From an uncultured Actinomycetes bacterium (lineage in GTDB: Bacteria; Actinomycetota; Actinomycetes; Mycobacteriales; Nakamurellaceae), in the NCBI GenBank assembly GCA_937926105.1, contig CALANS010000112.1, positions 1 to 64,000 of the forward strand: a stretch of 64,000 nt of DNA, read 5' to 3'. The notes beneath the pieces are model-generated. The model was not told the origin of the DNA, did no database searches, and worked only from the letters and a program-made list of their open reading frames with translations. Below are positions 42,976-52,662 of this stretch, piece by piece. The translations under genes were made by a program, and so were the position numbers. Every line of letters starts with the position of its first letter. Within the stretch, counting starts at the first letter, position 1.

Positions 42976-45252
42976 GTGACCGACGAGCGGCCGGGCCCCC
43001 ACAGCCCCGCGGACGAGCAGCGCACCACCGCGCTGCCGCGGCCGGCTCGCCCGCCACAGACCCCCACGGGAGCACGCCCGCCCCAGCCACCGGATCCGCC
43101 ACCGCCGGACGAGACGCCCTCGTATGAGACGACCGTGCTGCGCCGCCCGGACAGCCCGCCGCCCGCCGGGTCGTCGAACCTGCCTGGCGCGCACCGCCCC
43201 CAGCCGCATCAGCCCCCCGCATACCAGCCCCCGCAGCGGCAGTGGCCGGCCACGCCGCCCACCGGATACCCCGGCACCGGCCCGCCGCCGTACACCTCCG
43301 GGACGCCGCCGTACACCGCCGGACGCCCGGGCCCCTCATCCGCACAGCACGGCTACCGACCACCGCCCGCCACCGATCCTCGGGCGCGCCGGGACTACCC
43401 GACCGCCGAATACCCGCGGGAGGAGCCGCCCTCCTCGGCCTGGCAGCGCACCGACGACGAGTACGACCACCACCGGCACGGGCCCTACCCCGACGAGCCC
43501 CGTCACCGTCCCGATGCACACCCCGACGGCCCCCGCGACCGGCGATCCCCCTCCCCCTCGTCCCGGCTGCCTCCCTACCAGGAACCGGATCTGCCCGAGG
43601 ACCCCGAGGACCGGGGGCCACCGACGCCTCGCGGCCTGCCCCGCGCCCCGCGCAAGCTGACGGTGACCCGGGTCGCCGCGCTGCGCAGCCGCGAGCTCAC
43701 CCATCGCGGCATGGAAAAGTTCCACGGCGCCGTCACCGCCGATGGCGCGGACCGGTCCGGGCTCGGCCATTTGACCTACGCCGTGATGGCCAACTACGCG
43801 GTGGACGCGGCGCTGGCCGTGGCCCTGGCCAACACGCTGTTCTTCGCCGCCGCCAAGGCCGACTCCACCGGCAAGGTGCTGCTCTACCTGCTGCTGACCG
43901 TCGCGCCGTTCGCCATCATCGCGCCGCTGATCGGCCCGCTGCTGGACCGGCTGCAGAACGGGCGGCGCATCGCGCTGGCCGCCTCCAGCTTCGGCCGGGC
44001 CGCGCTGGCCGTGGTGATGGCCGTCAAATTCGACTCGTGGGTGATCTACCCGTGCGCGCTGGGCATGCTGGTGCTGTCCAAATCGTTCGGGGTGCTCAAG
44101 GCCGCGCTGACGCCCCGGGTGCTGCCGGAGCAGATCACCCTGGTCAAGACCAACTCCCGGCTGACCGTGTTCGGCCTGATCGCGGGCGGCGTGTCCGGCG
44201 GCATCGCGGCCGGCATCGCGGGGCTGACCAGTTCCGCCGGGGCGCTGGGATTCACCGCGGCATGCGGGGTGGTCGGCGGGTGGCTGTGTCTGCGCATCCC
44301 GGCCTGGGTGGAGTCCACCGAGGGGGAGGTGCCGGTCGAGCAGCGCGGACGGGAGCAGGGCCCGCGCGGTACCCGGCGCCGTGTGCTGCCCCGGCCGGTC
44401 TCGGGCACGCTGTGGACGGCGGCCACGATCCGGGTGGAGACCGGTTTTCTGGCCTTGTTCATCGCGTTCGTGATCAAGAGCCGGTACCAGCCCAGCTCGG
44501 TGGTCGCGGTGCCGGGAGTGACGGCGCCCCCGCCGACCGACAACGAGGGCTTCATGCAGTTGCTGCTGCTCGGCGCGGTCGGGGCGGCCGCGGGGCTGGG
44601 CGGCTTCGTGGGCAATGCGCTCGGCGCCCGGCTGCCGCTCCGCGCGCCGCAGACCGTTGCCTTGGCGTGCCTGGGCACCGTCATCGCGTCGGTGCTGCTG
44701 GCGTTCCTGGTGCCCGGGCTGGTGACGGCGGGGGTGGTCGCGTTCGTGGGATCCACCGCCTCGTCGCTGGCCAAGGTATGCCTGGACTCGACGATCCAGC
44801 ACGAGCTGCCCGAGGTCAGCCGCGCCTCGGCGTTCGGCCGCAGCGAGTCGGTGCTCCAGTTGACCTGGGTGTTCGGCGGGGTGATCGGGCTGCTGATCGG
44901 CGGCGTGTGGGTGCTGAACGGCAACGCGGTGTACCTGGTGGGATTCGGCGTGATCGGACTGCTGCTGCTGGCCGGTCTGGCGCAGTGCCTTGCGCTGCGG
45001 GTGGGGCGCAGCCTGCTGCCCCGGGTGAGCCTGCGGGAGCTGCTGCACCTGGGGCGCAAGAACCCGACGGCGCCGCTGCCTCGGCCCGCCGGCCCTGCGC
45101 CCTACCTGCCGGCGGGTGATCATGGATCGGCGCGATCGCAGACCGGCTCCCAGCCGGCGCCGGGTGCGCGGTCGCCGCGGTCCGGTTCCACGCCCCAGAC
45201 CGGCTCGCCCGGCGCCCGGCGCAGCACTCGCAAGGCCGGCCGGCCCCGGTGA
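42976..45252 (+). CDS. MFS-type transporter with long disordered N-terminus
   Basis: The 758-residue protein (GTG 42976) starts with about 225 residues rich in Pro, Arg and Tyr with no fold, then about 12 membrane segments from LGHLTYAVMANYAVDAALAVALANTLFF to about residue 695, and a short basic tail. The MFS part resembles Rv0876c. The following DUF2771 lipoprotein gene overlaps it by GTGA, as in mycobacteria where the pair is conserved, so the two probably form one envelope module. Substrate unknown. The N-terminal region may be a docking or regulatory tail. Confidence 0.85.
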   Translation: MTDERPGPHSPADEQRTTALPRPARPPQTPTGARPPQPPDPPPPDETPSYETTVLRRPDSPPPAGSSNLPGAHRPQPHQPPAYQPPQRQWPATPPTGYPGTGPPPYTSGTPPYTAGRPGPSSAQHGYRPPPATDPRARRDYPTAEYPREEPPSSAWQRTDDEYDHHRHGPYPDEPRHRPDAHPDGPRDRRSPSPSSRLPPYQEPDLPEDPEDRGPPTPRGLPRAPRKLTVTRVAALRSRELTHRGMEKFHGAVTADGADRSGLGHLTYAVMANYAVDAALAVALANTLFFAAAKADSTGKVLLYLLLTVAPFAIIAPLIGPLLDRLQNGRRIALAASSFGRAALAVVMAVKFDSWVIYPCALGMLVLSKSFGVLKAALTPRVLPEQITLVKTNSRLTVFGLIAGGVSGGIAAGIAGLTSSAGALGFTAACGVVGGWLCLRIPAWVESTEGEVPVEQRGREQGPRGTRRRVLPRPVSGTLWTAATIRVETGFLALFIAFVIKSRYQPSSVVAVPGVTAPPPTDNEGFMQLLLLGAVGAAAGLGGFVGNALGARLPLRAPQTVALACLGTVIASVLLAFLVPGLVTAGVVAFVGSTASSLAKVCLDSTIQHELPEVSRASAFGRSESVLQLTWVFGGVIGLLIGGVWVLNGNAVYLVGFGVIGLLLLAGLAQCLALRVGRSLLPRVSLRELLHLGRKNPTAPLPRPAGPAPYLPAGDHGSARSQTGSQPAPGARSPRSGSTPQTGSPGARRSTRKAGRPR

Positions 45253-45755
45253 TTCGCGCGGCATGGCGGAGATGGGCGCTCGCGGTCCTGGTGCTGGCGC
45301 TGGCGCTGGCGGGGTGCTCCCGGGACACGGCGGTGACGGCGGTGACGGTGTCCGCCGGCCCGGTGTCGGTGGCGCTGCCGGTGTCGGCCTCCTGCGCCGC
45401 ACCGAGCGGCGCGACCGAGTTGACCTGCCGCGGTGACGAGAACGACGCCGGCGCACCACATCTGGCCCTGGCGCCCGGCACACCGCTGGCGATCAGCGTG
45501 CCGAGCGACGTGGGAGACACGCCCTGGGTCATCGTGTTCTCCTACCGCGACGCACAGGGCCGCCAGCAGCAGGGGGACCGAACCCCCGTTTTCCCGGCCA
45601 AGCAGCGTTACTCGTACGACCTGAAACCGCCCAAGGGCGCGCAGTTGACCCGCCTGGAGGTGCAGAGCCTGATCGCCGCCCCCACCCGGGACGGCGGCGT
45701 GGAGTTCCCGGCAGTGCGCACCTGGGTGCTGGTGATCGACCCCGCGACCGGCTGA
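45249..45755 (+). CDS. Lipoprotein, DUF2771 family
   Basis: The 168-residue protein has a signal peptide with lipobox LALAGC (lipid-modified Cys23), so it is anchored outside the membrane. The mature part contains VSVALPVSASCAAPSG, ELTCRGDEN (two Cys, likely a disulphide), VVIVFSYRDAQGR-like strands and TWVLVIDP at the end, consistent with DUF2771 (Rv0875c-like). It is coupled to the MFS gene by GTGA. Function unknown. Confidence 0.82.
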   Translation: MIRAAWRRWALAVLVLALALAGCSRDTAVTAVTVSAGPVSVALPVSASCAAPSGATELTCRGDENDAGAPHLALAPGTPLAISVPSDVGDTPWVIVFSYRDAQGRQQQGDRTPVFPAKQRYSYDLKPPKGAQLTRLEVQSLIAAPTRDGGVEFPAVRTWVLVIDPATG

Positions 45756-45906
45756 ACCCGGCCGGGTTGGGCCCGTTCGTCGGTCGGCACGCGAGTGATC
45801 GATCCACCCGGTGGGCCGGTACACTCACCGTCATCTTCCCGATCTTCGTGGTGCACCTGACCTTTCGGCGCACGTTTATCTCCGGCATGCCGTCCGGAGC
45901 GTTGAC

Positions 45907-46905
45907 GTGACCCGGTTGACCGGCGACGCCGCCGCGCTGCGCATCGGGGTGGTGGGGGCCGGGGGGATCGCCCACTCACATCTGGCCGCCTGGCAACGCC
46001 TGGGTTCTCGGGTGCGGGTGTTCTCGTCGGACGGCCGGGCCTCGGAGGTCGGCGGCCGCTACGGCGCGACCGCGGCGCCCGACCTGGCCGCGCTGCTGGC
46101 CGACAGCGACGTGATCGACGTGTGCACCCCGACCTACACGCACCCGGATATCGTGCGGGCGGCGGCCGCGGCGGGCCGGCAGGTGATCTGCGAGAAGCCG
46201 TTGGCGCGCACCCATACCGACGCCGCGCAGATGATCGAGTACTGCGCCGCCGCCGGGGTGCAGCTCTGGCCCGGGCAGGTCGTGCGGTTCTTCGGCGAGT
46301 ACGCCACGGCACATGCGGCGGTGCGGGCCGGGCGGATCGGCACCCCCGCGGTGTTGCGGCTGTCCCGCCGCGGGTCGGCGCCCGGCCCCGAATGGTTCGC
46401 CGACGAGACCCTGTCCGGCGGGATCATGGTTGATCAGATGATCCATGACTTCGACTACGCCCGCTGGATCGCCGGCGACGTGGCGACCGTGTACGCCCGG
46501 GTGGTGCCCGGCCCCGGCCGCACCGTCACCGCCTATGCCGTGCTGCGGCACATCTCGGGGGCGCTCTCGCACTTGGTGGGAGCGTGGGCCGGGCCGGACG
46601 AGGTATTCCGCACCTCGTTCTCACTGGCCGGGTCGGCGGGCCTGCTGCGGCATTCCAGCGCGGCGACCTCGGCGGTGACGTGGGCCGGTGTGCACGACAC
46701 CCGAGCCGGCGCGGTAATCCCCGGCGGAACGGCACGACGCTCCCCGTTCGACGACGAGCTGGCCGAGTTCGCCCGGGCGATCGCCGGCGGCCCGGCGCCG
46801 CGGGTCACGGCCGCGGACAGCCTGGCCGCGCTCGATATCGCCCTGGCGGCCGTGATGTCGGCGGCCGGGGGACGCGCGATCGCCATCGAGGAGGTCCAGC
46901 GGTGA
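45907..46905 (+). CDS. Gfo/Idh/MocA family oxidoreductase (first of pair)
   Basis: The 332-residue enzyme has the NAD(P)-binding start RIGVVGAGGIAHSHLAAW and the family's signature VICEKPLARTHTDAAQM, with a GGIMVDQMIHDFDYARWIAG motif holding the catalytic-type His. Members oxidise or reduce a hydroxyl of sugars or inositols. I use GTG 45907, eight bases after GGAG; the frame is open to 45811. A TACACT box lies at 45820-45825. The next gene overlaps by GTGA and is a second member, so the two may act on related or successive substrates. Confidence 0.88.
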   Translation: MTRLTGDAAALRIGVVGAGGIAHSHLAAWQRLGSRVRVFSSDGRASEVGGRYGATAAPDLAALLADSDVIDVCTPTYTHPDIVRAAAAAGRQVICEKPLARTHTDAAQMIEYCAAAGVQLWPGQVVRFFGEYATAHAAVRAGRIGTPAVLRLSRRGSAPGPEWFADETLSGGIMVDQMIHDFDYARWIAGDVATVYARVVPGPGRTVTAYAVLRHISGALSHLVGAWAGPDEVFRTSFSLAGSAGLLRHSSAATSAVTWAGVHDTRAGAVIPGGTARRSPFDDELAEFARAIAGGPAPRVTAADSLAALDIALAAVMSAAGGRAIAIEEVQR

Positions 46906-48044
46906 CGAGAGCCCTTGGGGATGACCCGGCGTCCAGCCCGGCCGACGACACGGTGGCGACGGGCGGACCGGCGAGGCCCCCGTTCCAGGCGGCCGGCCCC
47001 CGGCCGCTGCGGGTGGGGCTGGCCTCATTCGCGCACGTGCACGCGGCTGGTTATGCGGCCCTGCTGCGGGATCGGCCGGATGTCGAGCTGCGGGTGGCCG
47101 ACCCGGACGCCGGCCGCGCCACCGACGCCGGCGTGCACCCCCGCGGCGCGGAGCTGGCCAATCGGCTCGGCGTTCAGCTGGTCGACAGCTACGCCGAACT
47201 ATTCGACTGGTGCTCGGCGGCGGTGGTGTGCGCCGAAACCGCCTGGCACCGCGGCGTGGTGCAGCAGGCCGCAGCGGCCGGAGTGTCCGTGCTGTGCGAG
47301 AAACCACTGGCCACGTCGGTCGCGGACGCACGCGCGATGCTGGACGCCTGCGCGGAGGCGGGCGTGATACTGATGACAGCCTATCCGGTGCGCCTACACC
47401 CGGATTTCCTGGCGCTGCACGAGCAGGTCCGGGCCGGCCGGATCGGCCGGGTGCTGTCGGCGCAGGGCACCAACAACGGGCGGGCGCCGTTCACCGACCG
47501 GGCCTGGTTCGCCGACCGCGTGCTGGCCGGGGGTGGCGCGCTCGCCGACCACACGGTGCACCTGGCCGACCTGCTCGGCCTGCTGCTGGACGCACCGCCG
47601 ACCCGGGTGTACGCGCAGACCAATCGGATCCTGCAGGGCCAGCATCCCCTGGTGTCCGGCGGCGACATCGAGACCGGCGGGCTGGTGGTGATCGACTACG
47701 CCGACGGCACGGTCGCCACCATCGACTGCTCGTGGAGCGCCCCGGCCAGCTATCCGGCGTGGGGCGGCCTGACGCTGTCCTTGCAGGGTGAGCGCGGCGC
47801 CGCCGGCTTCGACGCCTTCAGCGAGCGGCTGGAACTGTTCGATGACTCCGCCGGGTCGCCCCGCTGGCCCGACTACGGGACCAATCTGAACGCGCTGCTG
47901 CTGGAAGAGTTCGTCGAGGCGGTGCGCACCGGCCGGCAAGGGCACCCGGACGGGTCGGCCGGGCTACGCACCCTGGCCCTGGTGGAGGCGGCCTATCGAT
48001 CGGCGCAGACCGGTGCGCCACAACCGGTGCCGAGTACGGACTGA
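46902..48044 (+). CDS. Gfo/Idh/MocA family oxidoreductase (second of pair)
   Basis: The 380-residue protein has a 35-residue disordered N-terminus, the nucleotide-binding start LRVGLASFAHVHAAGYAAL, SVLCEKPLATSVADARAML and GGGALADHTVHLADLLGLLL. The usual GxGxxA glycine motif is replaced by GLASFAHVHA, a variation found in some members and possibly lowering cofactor affinity. The start is fixed by the GTGA overlap with the preceding gene. Pathway unknown. Confidence 0.85.
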   Translation: MTRALGDDPASSPADDTVATGGPARPPFQAAGPRPLRVGLASFAHVHAAGYAALLRDRPDVELRVADPDAGRATDAGVHPRGAELANRLGVQLVDSYAELFDWCSAAVVCAETAWHRGVVQQAAAAGVSVLCEKPLATSVADARAMLDACAEAGVILMTAYPVRLHPDFLALHEQVRAGRIGRVLSAQGTNNGRAPFTDRAWFADRVLAGGGALADHTVHLADLLGLLLDAPPTRVYAQTNRILQGQHPLVSGGDIETGGLVVIDYADGTVATIDCSWSAPASYPAWGGLTLSLQGERGAAGFDAFSERLELFDDSAGSPRWPDYGTNLNALLLEEFVEAVRTGRQGHPDGSAGLRTLALVEAAYRSAQTGAPQPVPSTD

Positions 48045-48071
48045 CCCGTCCCGCAGCGGCGTCGGCACGGC

Positions 48072-48461
48072 TCAGGTCTCGAACTCCCGCGCCACCGCGT
48101 GCAGCACGTCGGCGATCCGCCCGGCCACCGCTCGATCCGGATACCGCCCGCGGCGCAGGTCGGGCAGCGCCTTGGACTCCAGCAGCTTGATCATGTCGTC
48201 CACCAGGCCGTGCAATTCCTCGGCGGGGCGCCGGTTGACCGACGCGATCGTCGGCGGCGCCTCGATCAGCCGCACCTGCAGGGCCTGCGGGCCGCGCCGG
48301 CCATCGGCGACGCCGAACTCGACCTTCTGGCCGGGCTTGAGGGCGGCCACACCCGCAGGCAGCGCGGAACTGCGCACATGGACGTCGTCACCGCCGCCCT
48401 CCTGCGCGATAAAGCCGAAGCCCTTGTCCGCGTCGAACCACTTCACCCTGCCGGTCGGCAC
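48072..48461 (-). CDS. cspB: Cold-shock domain protein with C-terminal extension
   Basis: The 129-residue protein has a cold-shock domain (1-66): [29 protein letters not shown]1 (KGFGFI, 13-18) is standard; RNP2, usually VFVHYSAI, reads VHVRSSAL here, so two aromatic or basic positions differ. The C-terminal 60 residues ([19 protein letters not shown] and on) form helices and match the longer CspB of mycobacteria (Rv0871, about 135 residues). It binds single-stranded RNA or DNA. The upstream 139 bp holds its promoter and probably a long 5' UTR. Confidence 0.9.
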   Translation of the reverse strand: MPTGRVKWFDADKGFGFIAQEGGGDDVHVRSSALPAGVAALKPGQKVEFGVADGRRGPQALQVRLIEAPPTIASVNRRPAEELHGLVDDMIKLLESKALPDLRRGRYPDRAVAGRIADVLHAVAREFET

Positions 48462-48560
48462 CTGAGGTCTCCTTGATCGTCCCGATAGCGCCTGCGGTGC
48501 GCGCTGCAGGCGGACTACACCGCCCGGGCACGCGACCTCAGGGGTTCAGCGTACTGGGTC

Positions 48561-48590
48561 GCCCCGTCACCGATAGCCCCGTCACCGATA
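48561..48590. repeat. Perfect 15-bp tandem duplication upstream of a small membrane gene
   Basis: GCCCCGTCACCGATA occurs twice in direct succession (48561-48575, 48576-48590), ten bases before the GTG of the next gene and in the divergent region shared with cspB. It contains the CGTCACCG word that is over-represented across the window. Confidence 0.85.
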
Positions 48591-48600
48591 CGCTGGGGCC

Positions 48601-48930
48601 GTGACGGACTCCGCCTCCCCCGCCCGCCCCGGACGTTCGGCTGCGAGCGGCTCGGCCGGCGGATCGGCCCCGGCCGCCGGATCGGCGCCCACCGGTGCCC
48701 GGCCACTGAGCCGGATCAAGAACCGGCGTAAGGCGGGGCCGCTGTACAAGGCGGCGATGCTGGTATTCACCGTCGGGCTGCTGGCGATCTGCGTGGACGC
48801 GGTGCTGTTCGTGGCCGGCTCGCGGGACATCCCGTGGTGGCTGCACCTGATCACCGTGCTGGCCCCGGTCGGATTGGGCGTCGGTCTGATCGGCACCGTG
48901 CTGGAGGCCCGTCGCGACCCGCGGGATTAA
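48601..48930 (+). CDS. Small membrane protein (Rv0870c-like position)
   Basis: The 109-residue product has an Ala/Ser/Pro-rich N-terminus (about 45 residues, ending RIKNRRKAGPLYK) and two membrane segments (AAMLVFTVGLLAICVDAVLFVAG and LHLITVLAPVGLGVGLIGTVL). It stands beside cspB as Rv0870c does in M. tuberculosis. The start is GTG 48601. Function unknown. Confidence 0.7.
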   Translation: MTDSASPARPGRSAASGSAGGSAPAAGSAPTGARPLSRIKNRRKAGPLYKAAMLVFTVGLLAICVDAVLFVAGSRDIPWWLHLITVLAPVGLGVGLIGTVLEARRDPRD

Positions 48931-48960
48931 GCGGCGGACGGCAGCGCGGCGCGTGCCCGG

Positions 48961-49581
48961 TCAGTGCACGGTCGCCAGCAGGTAGGAATCCAACCAGGCG
49001 GGGAACTGCGTGAGGTCGTCCAGCACCGCGTCGGCACCGGCGGTCGTCAGGTCGTCCACCGTCATCGGCCCGCTGGCCACCCCGACGGCCAGCGCGTCCG
49101 CGGCGCGCGCCCCGGCCACGTCGCCCACATGATCGCCGACGTAGACCTCGGCGCCGTGGGCGATCAGGGCCTGCGCCTTTCCGGTGGACCACAGCTCGCC
49201 GACCACGGCCGCAACCTGGATCCCCAATTCGTCCAGATGCGCCTGCACGTGCCGGGCATGCTTGGCGCTGACCACGATCACCGATCCCCCGCGGTCGACC
49301 ACGCTGCGCACGGCGTCGTGGGCGCCGGGCATGGCCGTGGTGGCGGGAATGACGACATCGGCGTAGAGCTCCCGGTACCGGGCGATAAGGTCCTCCGCGG
49401 CCTCCCCGACGACGCCGTACCGAGCGAACTCATCGGTGAGCGGCGGACCCAGTCGGGTCACGAAGGCGTTCCCGTCCAGCGGGACGCTCGTCTCGGATGC
49501 CAGGATGCCGAAAAGTTCGACCATGCCCGGACGGGGGTCGATCAGGGTCATGTCGAGGTCAAAGCCGACGGTAAAGCTCAC
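48961..49581 (-). CDS. HAD-superfamily hydrolase (phosphatase)
   Basis: The 206-residue protein has HAD motif I FDLDMTLID (Asp8 nucleophile, Asp10 acid/base), motif II VIVVSAKHARH (Ser), the conserved Lys in GKAQAL and motif IV VYVGDHVGDVAGARAA with its acidic pair. Residues 15-85 form the helical cap typical of phosphoglycolate phosphatase-like and pyrophosphatase-like members. The substrate cannot be told. It converges on the preceding gene. Confidence 0.9.
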   Translation of the reverse strand: MSFTVGFDLDMTLIDPRPGMVELFGILASETSVPLDGNAFVTRLGPPLTDEFARYGVVGEAAEDLIARYRELYADVVIPATTAMPGAHDAVRSVVDRGGSVIVVSAKHARHVQAHLDELGIQVAAVVGELWSTGKAQALIAHGAEVYVGDHVGDVAGARAADALAVGVASGPMTVDDLTTAGADAVLDDLTQFPAWLDSYLLATVH

Positions 49582-49730
49582 CGCTCGAGAGTACGGCCGG
49601 ACCGACCCCGATTCCGGCCCCAGGAGTCAGGCTGAGTCCCTACGGTGACCGAATGGTTATGCAGGGCGTGAGCGCGGTCACGTCTGGTTGACAGGGCGGG
49701 CGCGGATGCCGCGGGTCGTAGCATCTGACC

Positions 49731-50183
49731 GTGGTCGTGACGCGCTGGCGTGCCACCTCGCCCCGGGTGGTGATAACGGCGCGGGCGCTGCTGGCCGCGA
49801 CCGCCATCGTGGTCGCCGTCATCGTGTTCACTCCGGGACCGCCGGACGAGTCGGGCCAGCGGGCACTGGCGGCCTGGCTGGATCGGGTGCACACGACCTG
49901 GATGCCCGGGTGGATCACCTTCGACCTGATCGAGTTCGCCTCCAACGCGGTGATGTTCCTGCCACTCGGGCTGCTGGGCGCGCTGGCCATGACCGGCCGG
50001 CGGTGGGTGACGGTTCCGGCGTGCGCGGCCCTATCCAGCGCGATCGAGGTGGTGCAGTCGCTGGTGCTGCCGGAGCGCGAGGGCTCCTGGCAGGACATCG
50101 CTGCCAACTCCCTCGGCGCGCTGATCGGTTGCCTGCTGGCGCTCGCCCTGCTGCGCCGGCTCGCCCTCCGTCAGCCCCTATGA
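49731..50183 (+). CDS. VanZ-like membrane protein
   Basis: The 150-residue protein shows the VanZ-like pattern: four membrane segments, FDLIEFASNAVMFLPLGLLGALA, SSAIEVVQSLVLPEREGSWQDIAANSLGALIGCLLAL. The conserved E-x-x-Q and D-x-x-x-N features (IEVVQ, DIAANSLGA) are present. VanZ of the vanA cluster gives low-level teicoplanin resistance, but most homologues have unknown roles and there are no other van genes here. The start is GTG 49731. Confidence 0.85.
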   Translation: MVVTRWRATSPRVVITARALLAATAIVVAVIVFTPGPPDESGQRALAAWLDRVHTTWMPGWITFDLIEFASNAVMFLPLGLLGALAMTGRRWVTVPACAALSSAIEVVQSLVLPEREGSWQDIAANSLGALIGCLLALALLRRLALRQPL

Positions 50184-50250
50184 GCCTGTCGTGGCGCGAC
50201 AACGCACGCGCGGAGCGCCGCGGACTCACCAACCGGCGGGAGTCGCGGGC

Positions 50251-51906
50251 TCAGGCGTGCTTGGCGGCGGCGGCCGCCTGCAGACCGAGGATCTCGATGG
50301 CCTCCTCGCGCATCTGGGCCTTGCGGACCTTGCCCGTCACCGTCATCGGAAACTCGTCGACCACGTGCACGTAACGCGGGATCTTGTAGCGAGCCAGCTT
50401 GCCGGCGGCGAACTCGGCGACGTCCTCGGCGGTCGGGGCGGCGGCGCCCGGTTTGAGGCGCAGCCAGGCCATCAGCTCCTCGCCGAAGCGGACGTCGGGC
50501 ACGCCGATCACCTGGGCGTCCAGTACGGCTGGGTGGGTGTAGAGGAACTCCTCGACCTCGCGGGGGTAGATGTTCTCGCCGCCGCGAATCACCATGTCCT
50601 TGATCCGGCCGGTGATGTTGATGTAGCCGGCCTCGTCCATGATCCCGATGTCGCCGGAGTGCATCCAGCGGGCCTCGTCGATCACCTCGGCGGTCTTGTC
50701 CGGCTGGTCCCAGTAGCCGAGCATCACCGAGTAGCCGCGGGTGCACAGCTCACCAGGAACGCCGCGGGGCACGGTCAGACCGCTCACCGGATCGATGATC
50801 TTGGACTCCAGATGGGGCAAGGTGCGCCCGACGGTGGACGTGCGCCGGTCCAGGTCGTCGTCCGCGCCGGTCTGGGTGGACACCGGCGAGGTCTCGGTCA
50901 TGCCGTAGGCGATCGTCACCTCCGTCATCCCCATCCGGTCGATGACCTGCTTCATCACCTCCACCGGGCACGGCGAACCGGCCATGATCCCGGTGCGCAA
51001 GGAGCTGACGTCGTAGTCGGCGAAGGTGTCCAGACCCAGTTCCGCGATGAACATGGTCGGCACCCCGTACAGCGAGGTGCACCTCTCGTCCTGCACCGCC
51101 TGCAGGGTCTTGGCGGGCTCGAAGCCGGGTGACGGGTAGACGACGCTGGCGCCGTGCGACGTGGCGGCCAGGTTGGCCATCACCATGCCGAAGCAGTGGT
51201 ACAGCGGCACCGGAGTGGCGATGATGTCGCGTTCGGTGTACCCGCAGGCCTCGCCGACGAAGTAGCCGTTGTTCAGGATGTTGTGGTGGCTCAGCGTGGC
51301 GCCCTTGGGAAAACCGGTGGTGCCCGAGGTGTACTGGATGTTGATCGGCTGGTCGGCGTGCAGCGGCAGCTGCGCCAGCACGGCGTTGTCCTGGTCGCGG
51401 CCGGCGTCGACCAGGGCGTCGAACTCCGCTCCGATATGCACGACCCTGCGCAGCGTGGTACAGCGTGGCGCGACCTCGGCGACCATCTCGGCGTAGTCGC
51501 TGGTCTTGAACTGCCGAGCGGTGACGAGGACGCTGATCGACGCCTGCTGCAGCACGAACTCCAGCTCGTGGGTGCGGTAGGCGGGGTTGATGGTGACGAG
51601 AATCGCGCCGATCTTGGCGGTGGCGTACTGGGTGATCATCCACTCGGCGCAGTTGGGCGCCCAGATGCCGACCCGGTCGCCGATCTGCACCCCGTCATCG
51701 CGCAGCGCGAGCGCGAGAGCGTCTGTCTCGGCATCGAACTCGGCGTAGGTGTAGCGCTTACCCTGGGCGAGGTCGACCAGTACCGTGCGGTCCGGGTGGG
51801 CGGCCACCGTCCGGGCCAGGTTGCCGCCGATGGTGTCGCCGAGCAGCGGCTTGTCCGCGATGGCACTCGTGTAGCTGGGCTGGGCAGGTACGGCGCTGGC
51901 TGTCAT
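50251..51906 (-). CDS. Acyl-CoA synthetase (AMP-forming)
   Basis: The 551-residue enzyme has [20 protein letters not shown], the acyl-adenylate motif [58 protein letters not shown], and the C-terminal catalytic Lys in [13 protein letters not shown]. The sequence around [31 protein letters not shown] is the FadD35/AcsF-like medium-to-long-chain type. ATG 51906 is preceded by AGGAGG; upstream frame to 51963 is unsupported. It is a different subgroup from the ligase at 6605-8128. Confidence 0.93.
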   Translation of the reverse strand: MTASAVPAQPSYTSAIADKPLLGDTIGGNLARTVAAHPDRTVLVDLAQGKRYTYAEFDAETDALALALRDDGVQIGDRVGIWAPNCAEWMITQYATAKIGAILVTINPAYRTHELEFVLQQASISVLVTARQFKTSDYAEMVAEVAPRCTTLRRVVHIGAEFDALVDAGRDQDNAVLAQLPLHADQPINIQYTSGTTGFPKGATLSHHNILNNGYFVGEACGYTERDIIATPVPLYHCFGMVMANLAATSHGASVVYPSPGFEPAKTLQAVQDERCTSLYGVPTMFIAELGLDTFADYDVSSLRTGIMAGSPCPVEVMKQVIDRMGMTEVTIAYGMTETSPVSTQTGADDDLDRRTSTVGRTLPHLESKIIDPVSGLTVPRGVPGELCTRGYSVMLGYWDQPDKTAEVIDEARWMHSGDIGIMDEAGYINITGRIKDMVIRGGENIYPREVEEFLYTHPAVLDAQVIGVPDVRFGEELMAWLRLKPGAAAPTAEDVAEFAAGKLARYKIPRYVHVVDEFPMTVTGKVRKAQMREEAIEILGLQAAAAAKHA

Positions 51907-51978
51907 GGCGGGCGGCCTCCTGGAACGGTGTCGGTGGTGCACCCATCCTGAACCCGGAGCCACCGGTACGCCAGACCG

Positions 51979-52599
51979 TCAGGCGCGCTCGGGTAGGTGC
52001 TCTGTGAGGAAGCGGGTGACGGCGCGATGGACCGCGGCGGGATCCTTCAACGAGTGGTCACCGTGGACGGTGACGATGCGGCGTCCGCGGCGCCGCGGCG
52101 GCATGCCGAACGGGTCGCGGTCGCCCTGCACGACGAGGACCGGGACGGTGACGGCGGCCAGTTCGCCCAGTCGGGACTTCTCCGGCTTGCCCGGTGGGTG
52201 CACCGGAAAGGCCAGCGCGACAACGGCATCCGTCCCAAGCTGTGTGGCCGTTCGGCATGCGACGCGGGCGCCGCTGGAGCGGCCCCCGGTGATCAGCGGA
52301 ACCGAGCGCAATCCGCGGGTTGCCCGGGCGGCGGTCACGGCGGCGACGAAGGCTTCGTCCAGCCGGGCCGCGGGGGCGGGTGCGCGGCGCCCGGCCACCC
52401 GGTAGGGCTGGGTGATGCGTGCGACGGCCATACCCAGTGCCAGTGCCGCATCGCGGGCGGCGACCAGGTCAACGGCATCGATGCCGCCGCCGGCGCCATG
52501 ACCGAGCACCAGCAACGCGCGGGGCAACTCCTCGGGCCGATCGATGTCGATCAGCGCCGGCCCTGACGGGGTCTCGACGGTCAGTCGTGATCTCCCCAC
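51979..52599 (-). CDS. Alpha/beta hydrolase of the KANL3/Tex30 type
   Basis: The 206-residue protein has LLVLGHGAGGGIDAVDL (oxyanion region), the nucleophile elbow GGRSSGARVACR (GRSSG), an acid in VVQGDRDPFG and the His in VHGDHSLKD. The wide GHGAGGG...GGRSSGAR spacing and small size are those of the KANL3/Tex30 alpha/beta hydrolase family. No substrate is known for bacterial members. It is divergent from alkB across a strongly palindromic region. Confidence 0.85.
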   Translation of the reverse strand: MGRSRLTVETPSGPALIDIDRPEELPRALLVLGHGAGGGIDAVDLVAARDAALALGMAVARITQPYRVAGRRAPAPAARLDEAFVAAVTAARATRGLRSVPLITGGRSSGARVACRTATQLGTDAVVALAFPVHPPGKPEKSRLGELAAVTVPVLVVQGDRDPFGMPPRRRGRRIVTVHGDHSLKDPAAVHRAVTRFLTEHLPERA

Positions 52600-52662
52600 G
52601 GGGCGAGCTTAGCGATCGACGCGCTGAGCCGGGCGGTAACGGCGCACGCGCCATCGCGGCCA

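Noticed and set aside
49731..50183. Glycopeptide resistance cluster marked by VanZ
   Set aside because: No vanHAX, vanS/R or vanY-like gene is present; VanZ-like proteins are common on their own.
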